NCBI GenBank assembly: GCA_020630695.1
Contig: JAHDIS010000002.1
Span: 1-64,000 of the forward strand
DNA from: Paracoccaceae bacterium
GTDB lineage: Bacteria; Pseudomonadota; Alphaproteobacteria; Rhodobacterales; Rhodobacteraceae
Reading direction: 5' to 3'
DNA: 64,000 nucleotides
Made by a program: the position numbers and the translations under genes. The notes beneath the pieces are model-generated. The model searched no databases. It was not told where the DNA came from and saw nothing but the letters and a program-made list of their open reading frames with translations. Positions 1 through 8,711 of this stretch are shown one piece after another (position 1 is the first letter of the stretch; each line of letters opens with the position of its first letter).

Positions 1-1
1 C

Positions 2-1465
2 TGCAAAGCCGTAGAACACGCGAATTTTCCGATCATTCTGACCAACGCCATACAAGCCGCTGAAACAAAGCTAGGTCTTCCAAGACCCCTATTCTCAACC
101 AGCGAAATCCTGACCCGCGAAGTGGTGGATGAAACCGGGAAACGCTTCAAACTTCGCATCGGCGTTATTGGCTTGTTGCCGCCCGAAGTCATGATGGGGC
201 TGCAGCACCGCACCAACTCGTGGCTCGAACTCCAAGACTGCATGCACGCAACACGGGAAACCGCTGGCAAGCTGCGGGCAGAAGGCGCAGATATTATCGC
301 GGTACTGGCCCACACCGGGATCGGCGCAAACCGACCTCAGGAAAACTCCAATTCGCTGGCAAACCAGTTGATTGGGTCCCCTGAAATTGACGCTGTAATT
401 CTCGGTCACAGCCACGAAGTCTTTGCCCAATCCGGCACCCAACTCGGCAGAGTCGCCATCCAGGCCGGGCATAGCGGATCTCATCTGGGGTTAATCGATC
501 TGCACCTGCATGGCACAGAGGGCGCGTGGAACCTTGTTTCGGCGCAGGCGAGTGTTCGGCCTTCATCTACAGCCTTTAGGCCTGAAGAGGTAAAACCATC
601 AAAAGCCTTTGCAGCCCAATTCGCGACCGCTCACCGGGCAACCGCTGCATTAATGCGCCAAGTGGTGGGTCAAACGACACGCCCTTTGCACAGCTACTTC
701 TCGCGGATCACCAGTGCTTTGCCGGAACGGTTGATTGGACAGGTTTTGCGGGATTACACCGCGCGCCGCCTATCAGACATCAACGCCGATGGGGTTCCAG
801 TCCTCGCGGCCGTCCCCCCGACCAAGTGCGGCGGCCCTGACGGCTCTGAACATTTTTGCGATGTCCCCCCCGGGCCAGTTTCCCTTCGGCATTTGCTGCA
901 ACTTTATCCCTACCCAAATAGATTTGCCGCCGTTCACCTGACCGGCGATGACCTGCGCACTTGGCTGGAGCGTTCCGCGCAGACATTTCTGACCGTTCGG
1001 CGTGGGCAAACGCGGCAGACGTTGCTGAATCCCGCAACGCCTGGCTATCTCTGCGACAGCCTTGAAGGGTTGACCTATGCCATCGATATTTCGCGGCCGG
1101 TTGGCGAACGAATTTCGAGCATCCAACATGCAGGCAAACCAGTTTTACCCGATGACGTGTTTATCGTGGCTATGTCTGATTTTCGTGCTTTTGGTGGCGG
1201 AGGGTATTTGGGTTCCGACCGCAACATCGTGATATTTGAACCCGAAACCGATGTGTTTTCGTTGTTACAAAGTCACATCGCGGAATTTGGCAGCAACCGC
1301 ATCCCGGACCAGCCAACCTGGCGGTTTTCCCCGCTTCCCGGCACCTCCGCTGTTTTCGAAACAGGAAAACATGCCCGCAACTACGCCCGGCTGGATTGCC
1401 TTCCTGAACTGAATGACCTTGGCGATAGTTCCAATGGCTTTGCTCGCTTTGAACTGATGCTGTAA
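2..1465 (+). CDS. cpdB: Bifunctional 2',3'-cyclic-nucleotide 2'-phosphodiesterase/3'-nucleotidase, 5' end cut by window
   Basis: The reading frame is open from base 2 with no start, so the gene begins upstream of the window; 487 residues of the C-terminal part are present. Family knowledge: CpdB enzymes are periplasmic metallophosphoesterases that hydrolyse 2',3'-cyclic nucleotides and 3'-nucleotides for phosphate and nucleoside scavenging. Seen here are the late metallophosphoesterase metal motifs (VLAHTGIG, then the GHSH of AVILGHSHEVF). They are followed by a 5'-nucleotidase C-terminal domain ending in the glycine-rich FGGGGYLG substrate loop. The internal GTG at 122 lies inside the domain and is not the true start. 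The choice between CpdB and a plain 5'-nucleotidase (UshA-like) rests on overall layout and is less certain than the superfamily. Confidence 0.85.
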   Translation, partial: CKAVEHANFPIILTNAIQAAETKLGLPRPLFSTSEILTREVVDETGKRFKLRIGVIGLLPPEVMMGLQHRTNSWLELQDCMHATRETAGKLRAEGADIIAVLAHTGIGANRPQENSNSLANQLIGSPEIDAVILGHSHEVFAQSGTQLGRVAIQAGHSGSHLGLIDLHLHGTEGAWNLVSAQASVRPSSTAFRPEEVKPSKAFAAQFATAHRATAALMRQVVGQTTRPLHSYFSRITSALPERLIGQVLRDYTARRLSDINADGVPVLAAVPPTKCGGPDGSEHFCDVPPGPVSLRHLLQLYPYPNRFAAVHLTGDDLRTWLERSAQTFLTVRRGQTRQTLLNPATPGYLCDSLEGLTYAIDISRPVGERISSIQHAGKPVLPDDVFIVAMSDFRAFGGGGYLGSDRNIVIFEPETDVFSLLQSHIAEFGSNRIPDQPTWRFSPLPGTSAVFETGKHARNYARLDCLPELNDLGDSSNGFARFELML

Positions 1466-1517
1466 GACTGACGCGCACCGCTCCTTTGGCGGAACCACGT
1501 TTAGAAATGAGTAACCG

Positions 1518-1856
1518 ATGTTCAAATTCCTGTTCGGCATGGCAACAATGGCTGCATTGGCGGCCTACGTCACAAACCCCACGCAAGAAGACGCCGAGGC
1601 CGAGATGCGTGTGCAACTGATGACTGCCTTGGCCAATGAAGACCTGAAAGGCAAAAACGGGGCCGAAACCGCCGCACTTCTGGGATGCCGGCTTAATCCG
1701 GACACCTGTTATGACTTGTTGCGCTCAGGCATCGAAATGACCTTTGAGGACCGTCACCTCTATTCCAAGCTGGAGTTGGAAGGCTTTGAAAGATCGGCAA
1801 ACTGCTATGGCCTGTACACAAGGTTCATCTGCCCGGGCGGCCTAAAAAAAGACTGA
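1518..1856 (+). CDS. Hypothetical 112-residue protein with N-terminal membrane anchor or signal and four cysteines
   Basis: I do not recognise the family. Residues 1-20 form a short hydrophobic stretch that could be a signal peptide or inner-membrane anchor. The rest is hydrophilic and carries four cysteines (57, 64, 96, 105) that could form two disulfides if exported. It starts 52 bases after the nucleotidase and points the same way, so the two may be co-transcribed, which would fit a periplasmic location. Base composition and codon use match the neighbours, which supports a real gene. Confidence 0.6.
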   Translation: MFKFLFGMATMAALAAYVTNPTQEDAEAEMRVQLMTALANEDLKGKNGAETAALLGCRLNPDTCYDLLRSGIEMTFEDRHLYSKLELEGFERSANCYGLYTRFICPGGLKKD

Positions 1857-1869
1857 TCCAAACGCTCAG

Positions 1870-2976
1870 TCAGCGAAGCGCGTCAGTCCTGTACAACTTG
1901 ACCGACAACCCACCAAAGGCCACGGGTGGCCCGGCAGGAACAAATGGCAGGCCGGTGGCCTTGGCCAGTCCACCGTCTGATGTAACAATGCCTACGCGCC
2001 AGCCACCAAAGTGCTCTTTCAGAACAGACCCGAGCGAGCCGTAGAGACCAAACAGCAAATTGCGATTGCCGATGCGCGCGCCATAGGGCGGGTTTACCAT
2101 GACCAGACCTGGTGAGCCTTCGGGACGGCGCAGTTCGCTGATCGGCTGGCGTGTGAACGTGCAAAATTCAGCGACGCCCGCCCGTTCGGCATTGGCATGG
2201 CTGTTTCGAATGGCGCCATCGTCCCGATCGTAACCGCGAAACAGCAAACCCTCTTTACCCGGGCTTGGCGTAGCAGCCTTGGTCACTGAAATTCGCTCAG
2301 CAATCGCCAGATCCTCAAATGCAAAGCGGCGGCTTCGGCCCGGATCGAGACCTGCCGCAATTTCCGCCGCTTCGATCACAAATGTTCCCGAGCCGCACAT
2401 GGGATCGATCACAGGTTCCTGCCCCGCATATCCACATTCGCGCAGGAAAAGAGCAGCCAGGGTTTCCCGCATGGGCGCTTTTCCAACCGCTTCTTTGTGG
2501 CCCCGTTTGTGCAGTGGATCGCCCGATGTATCTATGCTGAGCGTCACAAGGTCGTCTTCGATCCGGACCATGATGCGCAGTTCAGCGTCGTTCGACAACG
2601 GTACACCGGCTGTTTCAGCAATCGCGCGCTCTACTCGCTGGCGCGCTGCCCTATCGTGGTAGATCTTGGATTTGCGACAGACCGCTTCGACGCGAACCGG
2701 GATATCCGGGCGCAGCAGTGCGGCCCAATCAACTTTGCGCGCGCGTTTGTCCAGTTGCGCCAGATGGAATGCCCGGAATGAGGCAAACCGAGCCAAGATT
2801 CGCCCCGCTCCGCGCAATTGCACATTGGCGCGGGCAACTTCGTCCCATGAGCCTTGGAAGGTAACACCTCCGGGAACACATACCGGTTCCGCAAAGTGTT
2901 TCTCCAACACTTCCTCGCGCAGTGTTTGCTCGAGGCCCGGAGGAGCGGCGGCGAAAATCTCGAATGCTTCGGTCAT
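1870..2976 (-). CDS. THUMP-domain class I SAM-dependent RNA methyltransferase (RlmL/Trm14-like)
   Basis: Probable RNA guanine-N2 methyltransferase acting on 23S rRNA or tRNA in the cytoplasm. An N-terminal ferredoxin-like/THUMP region (about residues 1-160) precedes a Rossmann methyltransferase domain. That domain has the SAM motif DPMCGSGTFVIEAA and the catalytic NPPYG motif typical of N6-adenine/N2-guanine methylation. It is about 368 residues long, so it matches only the N-terminal half of the large E. coli RlmKL and lacks the RlmK domain. I chose ATG 2976 (MTEAFEIF) because homologous N termini usually begin just before this segment; ATG 2988, four codons upstream, is possible. Confidence 0.85.
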   Translation of the reverse strand: MTEAFEIFAAAPPGLEQTLREEVLEKHFAEPVCVPGGVTFQGSWDEVARANVQLRGAGRILARFASFRAFHLAQLDKRARKVDWAALLRPDIPVRVEAVCRKSKIYHDRAARQRVERAIAETAGVPLSNDAELRIMVRIEDDLVTLSIDTSGDPLHKRGHKEAVGKAPMRETLAALFLRECGYAGQEPVIDPMCGSGTFVIEAAEIAAGLDPGRSRRFAFEDLAIAERISVTKAATPSPGKEGLLFRGYDRDDGAIRNSHANAERAGVAEFCTFTRQPISELRRPEGSPGLVMVNPPYGARIGNRNLLFGLYGSLGSVLKEHFGGWRVGIVTSDGGLAKATGLPFVPAGPPVAFGGLSVKLYRTDALR

Positions 2977-3068
2977 GCCTGCAGCCATATCCCAGCGCCT
3001 GCCAAAGAGCGAGAGCGCAGATCCAAGCCTGCCGTTGCAATCCGCTCAGGCCTGCCTTACATGGATCA

Positions 3069-3166
3069 CCGAGAGGTTGGCGCGGGCAAGCGCCTCGCCA
3101 ACCCGGTCAGGTCCGGAAGGAAGCAGCCGTAACGAGCCCCGCTTGGGTCGATGTCCAGCCTCTCAC
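3069..3166 (+). ncRNA. ffs: Signal recognition particle RNA (4.5S, small bacterial type)
   Basis: The SRP hallmark GGTCAGGTCCGGAAGGAAGC, followed by AGCC, lies at 3105-3128. It forms the symmetric and asymmetric internal loops and GGAA tetraloop that bind Ffh. The ends pair: GAGAGGTTGG at 3071-3080 with CCAGCCTCTC at 3155-3164, giving a single hairpin of about 98 nt as usual for alphaproteobacteria. The RNA and Ffh target nascent inner-membrane proteins to FtsY/SecYEG. End points are set from the stem and could shift by a few bases. Confidence 0.95.
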
Positions 3167-3191
3167 CTTTCTATCCCAGCAGATTCGTACT

Positions 3192-3350
3192 CTAGGGAAC
3201 GATGCGATCTATCGCGCGCATCGCGCCGATGCTTTTATCGTAAACCAAGGTCAGAACACGTTTCTGTCGAAGCGCGATCTGCGGAACGGTGCGTACAGCA
3301 CCGGCGGCAAGCGTTGCCGCGATAAAACCGCGGCGCGTCAGGGCGGGCAT
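3192..3350 (-). CDS. 52-residue protein with Tat-type signal sequence
   Basis: Small open frame starting at ATG 3350 with a good ribosome site (GGAGG about 8 bases upstream). The N terminus reads MPALTRRGFIAATLAAG, a twin-arginine export signal with a hydrophobic core. Only about 30 residues would remain after cleavage, including VLTLVYDKSIGAMRAIDRIVP. I do not know a function. The strong RBS and the coherent export signal argue that it is translated. The signal would be unusual on so small a cargo unless it binds a cofactor or travels with a partner. It lies tail to tail with the SRP RNA. Confidence 0.5.
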   Translation of the reverse strand: MPALTRRGFIAATLAAGAVRTVPQIALRQKRVLTLVYDKSIGAMRAIDRIVP

Positions 3351-3440
3351 GGACAGCCCTCCATTTTGTTGCGAGTGATTCTCATGTGGGGATTGTGATG
3401 TCCAATTGCAACCCGCGCGCGGGCTGGCCATAGTACATCC

Positions 3441-4550
3441 ATGACCGGACCTAGATACCCTGCCCTGATTCAATCCCTCCCGGAAACCGTGCCTTTTGTC
3501 GGCCCCGAAGTTCAGGAAAGGACCTTGGGCCGGCCATTCCGCGCCCGCATTGGCGCAAATGAATCCGTTTTCGGACCATCGCCCAAGGCGATTGCCGCCA
3601 TGCGGGCAGAATCTGCCGAAATCTGGAAATATGCGGACCCGACTAACCACGATCTGAAACACGCATTGGCCGCCGATATGGGATGCTCCACCGACAATAT
3701 CATTGTCGGCGAAGGCATTGACGGACTTTTGGGGTACATTGTGCGACTACTGGTGGAACAAGGGGACACGGTAGTTACGTCCGATGGTGCCTACCCCACG
3801 TTCAATTACCACGTGGCCGGTTTCGGCGGCGTTCTTCACAAAGTGCCTTACAAGGACGATCACGAAGATATCGACGCTCTTTTGTCCAAGGCCGCCGAGG
3901 TGAAAGCCAAACTGGTTTATCTCGCCAACCCGGACAACCCGATGGGCACTTGGTACGACGCGGCGCATATCGAAAAAGCACTGGATCAGATCCCCGACGG
4001 CACCGTCCTTGTGCTTGACGAGGCCTACATAGAATTTGCGCCTGCCGGGACGGCCCCGAAAATCGATCCCGAAGACCCCCGCGTCATTCGGTTTCGCACC
4101 TTTTCGAAGGGGTACGGCATGGCCGGTGCCCGTGTTGGCTATGCCTGCGGTGCCAGTGCTTTGATCCGGGCCTTTGACAAAGTGCGCAATCATTTTGGGA
4201 TGAACCGGGCCGCGCAGGCGGGCGCCTTGGCGGCTCTGGGCGATCCCGAATGGCTGCAAGAGGTTGTTTCCAAGGTCTCCAGCGCGCGCAATGAAATCGC
4301 AAAGATCGCTGCTGGTCACGGGCTAACCGCCCTGCCGTCTGCAACAAATTTCGTGGCGCTGGATTGCGGAAAAGACGGAGACTACGCCCGAGCTGTGCTG
4401 GCAGCCTTGGTCGAATCCGGCATTTTTGTCAGAATGCCGTTTGTGGCCCCACAGGATCGGTGCATCCGTGTCAGCGCAGGGAAACCAGAGGACATTGCTG
4501 CCTTTGCAGAAGCACTACCCGCCGCGCTGGACCGAGCATCAAAGCCTTAA
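3441..4550 (+). CDS. Pyridoxal-phosphate aminotransferase, class I/II, histidinol-phosphate aminotransferase-like
   Basis: 369-residue fold-type I PLP enzyme. Visible landmarks are the ANES segment near residue 40, the NPDNPMGT motif (N167 binding PLP), D193-EAY and the Schiff-base lysine K223 in FSKGYGMAGARVGY, with the phosphate-binding arginine at 231. These fit the HisC branch, which converts imidazole-acetol phosphate to histidinol phosphate but also includes aromatic and broad-specificity transaminases. It stands alone, not in a his operon, so a general role is as likely as histidine synthesis and I give no symbol. Confidence 0.85.
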   Translation: MTGPRYPALIQSLPETVPFVGPEVQERTLGRPFRARIGANESVFGPSPKAIAAMRAESAEIWKYADPTNHDLKHALAADMGCSTDNIIVGEGIDGLLGYIVRLLVEQGDTVVTSDGAYPTFNYHVAGFGGVLHKVPYKDDHEDIDALLSKAAEVKAKLVYLANPDNPMGTWYDAAHIEKALDQIPDGTVLVLDEAYIEFAPAGTAPKIDPEDPRVIRFRTFSKGYGMAGARVGYACGASALIRAFDKVRNHFGMNRAAQAGALAALGDPEWLQEVVSKVSSARNEIAKIAAGHGLTALPSATNFVALDCGKDGDYARAVLAALVESGIFVRMPFVAPQDRCIRVSAGKPEDIAAFAEALPAALDRASKP

Positions 4551-4648
4551 GACGGCAGTCACATTCAGGCTTTTCGCAAAAGTGACCTGACAGACGCAGA
4601 AACTGCGCTATTCTGTCACGGGCAAGGGCACTGCGAAAGGACACTGCC

Positions 4649-4876
4649 ATGATGGACAGCAACCATCCCAAACGGGTCGAGGACTATACGACCGCAAACA
4701 TGGTGCTCTTGTTCGTCAATCTTTTGTGGATATTCGGCGCAGTGTGGACCGCCTGGGGCATCGGGGCCGTCATGGTTCTAGGGGCGATCCTGAACCACGC
4801 CATCACCCGGATCGAAATTGCCCGAAGACGTCACGCAATCTACATCACGTCGCGCGGAAAAAACGCACCAGACTAG
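4649..4876 (+). CDS. Small 75-residue membrane protein of unknown function
   Basis: Hydrophilic N terminus, then a long hydrophobic stretch from about residue 19 to 52, enough for one long or two short membrane helices. A basic tail (IEIARRRHAIYITSRGK) suggests the C terminus is cytoplasmic. An AAGGA ribosome site precedes the paired ATG codons at 4649/4652. Family not recognised. Confidence 0.55.
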   Translation: MMDSNHPKRVEDYTTANMVLLFVNLLWIFGAVWTAWGIGAVMVLGAILNHAITRIEIARRRHAIYITSRGKNAPD

Positions 4877-4882
4877 ACAGCA

Positions 4883-6088
4883 TCAGGTCTGCACGGATTG
4901 CGAAATCGCTGACGCGGCGGCGCTGACGCCCCCCTGTCCGTGTGGAATTTCCAATGCGCCGAGGCCGGCCTCCACAACACCCAGCATGCCCAAAATCATA
5001 TGTGCATTCACATGCCCCATGTGACCAAAGCGGAAAAACCCGGTGCCGTTGGGGTCATCAGGTTCGGACATGCCCAATCCTATCCCCAAAGTCACACCAC
5101 CGTTTTTGTCGGTCCATTCGCGCAGTCGGCTGCCATTGGGCGCGCCAAGGCGCGCGGCGGTCACGGCATGACTGCGATTGACCGGATCCGCGATGTTCAG
5201 CGTCAATGGTCCACCGTCCGCCCAAACATCACATGCGGCCCAAATTGCGCGCGCCAGTGATTCATGGCGCTGCCAGATGGCCTCGATCCCTTCGGATTTG
5301 ATCATGTCCAAGGCAGCACGCAGCCCGAACAGGTGATGCGTGGGCGCAGTTCCATCGAAATACTGGTAGAATACCTCAGGGTTCGCCCGCGGCGACCAAT
5401 CCCAGTACCGAGACACCCGCGGCATCGATTTCCGAACGGCATCAGCTCGATCATTGAAGAAAACGAAGCCAAGACCCGGCGGTGTCATCAACCCTTTTTG
5501 CGAACCGGTGATCATGACGTCCACGCCCCATGCGTCCATCTCAAACCGATCACACCCCAGCGACGCGATGCAGTCCGCCATGAGCAACGCCGGATGCCCC
5601 AATTCGTCCAAAACGGCCCGGAGCGGCGCGATTTCAGAGCGGACCGAGCTGGAGGTATCGACATGAACGGCAAGGACAGCCTTGATTTCATGGTTTTTGT
5701 CCGCAGCCAATGCCGCACGCACCCGTTCCGGATCAATCGGCGTCTTGATCCCGTGATCCAGAATATCGGCCTCGATTCCCATGCCCTCGGCCATGTCCGC
5801 CCAGCCATAGGCAAAACGACCACAGGCAGGCACCAGTACCTTTTCGCCCGGGGCTACCGTATTCGCGAGCGCTGCCTCCCAAACGCCGTGCCCATTTGCA
5901 ATGTAGATCGCAACCTGCCCGCTGGTCCTTGCCACATAACGAAGATCGGGGATCAGGGTCGCGACCATCTCTGGCAACGCGCCTTCATAGATATTCGGGG
6001 CCGCCTGATGCATGGCTTGCAACACGGCATCAGGCATGACCGAAGGACCGGGAATAGCCAGATACTGGCGTCCGTTGGACAATGTCAT
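4883..6088 (-). CDS. Class V aminotransferase, serine--glyoxylate/alanine--glyoxylate type
   Basis: 401-residue PLP enzyme. The start ATG at 6088 is backed by AGGAG eight bases upstream and gives the family N terminus MTLSNGRQYLAIPGPSVMPD; an in-frame extension to 6427 has no such support. The PLP lysine is K198 in ITGSQKGLMTPPGL. Family knowledge: these enzymes move the amino group of serine or alanine to glyoxylate, linking C1/glyoxylate and serine metabolism. No serine-cycle genes are adjacent, so the physiological donor is an inference. Confidence 0.82.
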   Translation of the reverse strand: MTLSNGRQYLAIPGPSVMPDAVLQAMHQAAPNIYEGALPEMVATLIPDLRYVARTSGQVAIYIANGHGVWEAALANTVAPGEKVLVPACGRFAYGWADMAEGMGIEADILDHGIKTPIDPERVRAALAADKNHEIKAVLAVHVDTSSSVRSEIAPLRAVLDELGHPALLMADCIASLGCDRFEMDAWGVDVMITGSQKGLMTPPGLGFVFFNDRADAVRKSMPRVSRYWDWSPRANPEVFYQYFDGTAPTHHLFGLRAALDMIKSEGIEAIWQRHESLARAIWAACDVWADGGPLTLNIADPVNRSHAVTAARLGAPNGSRLREWTDKNGGVTLGIGLGMSEPDDPNGTGFFRFGHMGHVNAHMILGMLGVVEAGLGALEIPHGQGGVSAAASAISQSVQT

Positions 6089-6258
6089 TGCAGGAACTCC
6101 TATGGCGCAAATCACGCCCTGTCTGACGCCCAACCTAGCTATGCGGAACGCGCCGTCAATCGGCGTATTGCAGCTGGCGCCGCGCTTGCCAGCAGGCGGC
6201 TCAGCCTCTAAACCCCGCCTGATGGCTGCGAACGCAGTCAAACCGATAGGATATTGGA

Positions 6259-6969
6259 ATGCTGGCCAAACTCTGGAGCCGGGTTGAACAGGCTGAACGC
6301 CGCTTTCGGCGGTCCTGGGGCAAGGATATAACCTCCCCGTCCGGTCGCCGTTGGGCCCGACTGCACTATCACCTGTTTGACCATGCATTTCTGCGCGTTC
6401 TGTGGACGAATTTCTGGCCCGTGGCACCCGGTGTCTGGCGGTCCAACCAGCCGACGCATGCGCGGTTCGAAAAATATGCGCAAATGGGCATCAAAACCGT
6501 CGTGAACCTGCGCGGCGAAGACAAGCACGCGCACTACCTGTTCGAAAAGGAAAGTTGCGAAGCGCTCGGGCTGACCTTGGTCAACGCCAAGCTGTGGGCC
6601 CGCGAAGCAGCGCCGCGCAGCCGTATCGTCGATGTGATCGAAGCGATCAGAGCCGCAGAACGCCCATTGATGTTCCATTGCAAGTCCGGTGCGGATCGGG
6701 CCGGATTCGTTGCCGCCATGTACCAGTTGGTTTTTGACGGACAGCCAGTAGAAGTCGCCCGCAAACAACTTGGCCTGAAGTACATCCATCTCGACTTTAC
6801 CAAAACCGGTGTTCAGGACTATGTGCTGGACGTCTACGAGGCACGACTGACACAAGGCGATATTGGTTTTGAGCAATGGATCAGAACCGAATACAAAGCC
6901 AAGCATCTTCAATACGGCTGGGACAATAGCCGCCCGGCACTTGAGACAGCCAAGGTCATGATCCAGTGA
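6259..6969 (+). CDS. Dual-specificity-type (cysteine) phosphatase
   Basis: 236 residues with the signature HCKSGADRAG (catalytic C141, phosphate-binding R147) of the protein-tyrosine/dual-specificity fold. The preceding VNLRGED segment is typical of the DSP/PTPMT subgroup, which includes lipid and polyphosphate phosphatases. Its stop codon overlaps the GTG start of the next gene, an MsbA-like exporter, so translation is coupled. That pairing makes a phospholipid or lipid A precursor a reasonable alternative substrate to phosphoprotein, but this is inference. Confidence 0.78.
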   Translation: MLAKLWSRVEQAERRFRRSWGKDITSPSGRRWARLHYHLFDHAFLRVLWTNFWPVAPGVWRSNQPTHARFEKYAQMGIKTVVNLRGEDKHAHYLFEKESCEALGLTLVNAKLWAREAAPRSRIVDVIEAIRAAERPLMFHCKSGADRAGFVAAMYQLVFDGQPVEVARKQLGLKYIHLDFTKTGVQDYVLDVYEARLTQGDIGFEQWIRTEYKAKHLQYGWDNSRPALETAKVMIQ

Positions 6970-8705
6970 CAGAGCCATCCTCAAAAGGTTTACTGCGCTG
7001 GCTTTGGCGCGGGTACCTCAAACGCTATGCCGGGCTCATGGCGATTGCCATGCTCTTCATGGCGATTGAGGGATCCATGTTCGGCATGCTCAGCTACATG
7101 ATGAAACCCATGTTTGACGACGTGTTCGTCGGGGGAAACCGGGACGCACTGGTGTGGGTCGGGTTGATCGTCATGGGCATTTTCGTGACGCGGGCCTTTG
7201 CCAGCGTCATTCAAAAAGTCATCCTCACCCGTGTCTCGCAACTGACAATGGGCGATCTGCGACAGGATATGCTGGCCCACCTGATGCGGTTGGACACCAG
7301 TTTCCACCAGCACTACGGACCCGGCTATCTGATCCAACGCGTCGAAGGCGACGTAAACTCGATCGCCAAGGTCTGGAGCACTTTGATCACCGGCGCAGGA
7401 CGGGATGTCATTGCCCTGATATCACTGTTCGGCGTGGCGCTTTCCATCGATTGGCGCTGGACGCTGGTAGCGCTTCTGGGCGCGCCACTTTTGATTGGTC
7501 CGACGATATTTCTGCAACGTTTTGTCCGGGGCAATGCCCGCACGGTGCGTGATGTTGCTGCCCGCCTGTCCACGCGTCTGAACGAGATTTTCCACGGCAT
7601 CACCGCTGTCAAACTGAACACACTCGAAGATTACCAATCCGAAAAATACGGGGATCTGACGCGCCAGCGCGTGCGTCTTGAAACACGGTCGGCAGCCGGT
7701 CAGGCATCTTTGCCGGGGCTGATCGACGTTATGTCAGGCGTCGGCTTTGTCGGCGTGCTGTTCTATGGCGGCAGTGAAATCCTCGACGGCGATAAAACCG
7801 TTGGCGACTTCATGGCCTTCTTTACGGCCATCGGCCTTGCCTTTGAACCGTTGCGCCGTTTGGGTGCGGTCAGCGGTGTCTGGCAAGTTGCAGCGGCAAG
7901 CATCGAACGCATCAAGGAAGTTCTGGAAACACGCCCGGCCCTCAGGGACCCGTCAGACCCAATGCCAGCACCGAACGGCGTTCCCGAAATCATTCTGGAC
8001 AATGTTGAATTGTCCTACGGCAATGCACCTGTGCTCAATGGTCTGAGCTTTCGGGCGGAAGCTGGCAAAACCACCGCTCTGGTCGGCGCGTCCGGTGCGG
8101 GCAAGACAACCGTTTTCAACTTGCTTACCCGTTTGGTGGACCCCGCAAGTGGCGTGATCGAGGTCGGATCGATCCCGGTTAATCTGATGCGCATCGAAGA
8201 TTTGCGGCAGATGATTTCCGTCGTCAGCCAAGAAGCGTTGCTGTTCGACGAAACGCTTTTGGAAAACATTGTTCTGGGGCGCGAAGTTGAGACGCAGGAT
8301 TTGGACAGTGCCTTGCAGGCCGCCCATGTTTCCGACTTTGTGCCAAGACTGGAGCAAGGTCTTGATAGCCCGGTCGGGCCCAGAGGGTCCAACCTTTCAG
8401 GCGGTCAGCGTCAGCGCGTTGCCATTGCGCGCGCGATCCTGCGCGACACACCAATCCTGCTGCTGGACGAAGCCACAAGCGCTCTGGATGCCAAATCGGA
8501 AACCATTGTGCAGGAAGCGCTCGAACGCCTATCGAAAGGGCGCACAACGCTGGTCATCGCCCACCGGCTGTCCACTGTCCGCAATGCAGACAAGATCGTG
8601 GTGATGGATGCAGGCCGCGTGGTTGATGAAGGCACCCATGATGAGCTTATCGCCCGTGAGGGACCGTACAAGGCGCTCTACGCGTTGCAGTTCAACGACG
8701 AATAG
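6966..8705 (+). CDS. ABC exporter, fused permease-ATPase, MsbA-like (lipid A/lipid flippase family)
   Basis: 579-residue half-transporter with an N-terminal six-helix exporter domain (about 1-330) and a C-terminal ATPase. Walker A GASGAGKTT lies near residue 373, signature LSGGQRQR near 476, Walker B ILLLDEATSALD near 498, and the H-loop in IAHRLSTV. It acts as a homodimer in the inner membrane, flipping a lipid or hydrophobic substrate outward. The GTG start is embedded in the stop of the upstream phosphatase (aGTGA). MsbA is the nearest well-known relative by layout; the actual substrate cannot be read from sequence. Confidence 0.88.
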   Translation: MTEPSSKGLLRWLWRGYLKRYAGLMAIAMLFMAIEGSMFGMLSYMMKPMFDDVFVGGNRDALVWVGLIVMGIFVTRAFASVIQKVILTRVSQLTMGDLRQDMLAHLMRLDTSFHQHYGPGYLIQRVEGDVNSIAKVWSTLITGAGRDVIALISLFGVALSIDWRWTLVALLGAPLLIGPTIFLQRFVRGNARTVRDVAARLSTRLNEIFHGITAVKLNTLEDYQSEKYGDLTRQRVRLETRSAAGQASLPGLIDVMSGVGFVGVLFYGGSEILDGDKTVGDFMAFFTAIGLAFEPLRRLGAVSGVWQVAAASIERIKEVLETRPALRDPSDPMPAPNGVPEIILDNVELSYGNAPVLNGLSFRAEAGKTTALVGASGAGKTTVFNLLTRLVDPASGVIEVGSIPVNLMRIEDLRQMISVVSQEALLFDETLLENIVLGREVETQDLDSALQAAHVSDFVPRLEQGLDSPVGPRGSNLSGGQRQRVAIARAILRDTPILLLDEATSALDAKSETIVQEALERLSKGRTTLVIAHRLSTVRNADKIVVMDAGRVVDEGTHDELIAREGPYKALYALQFNDE

Positions 8706-8711
8706 CCGAAC

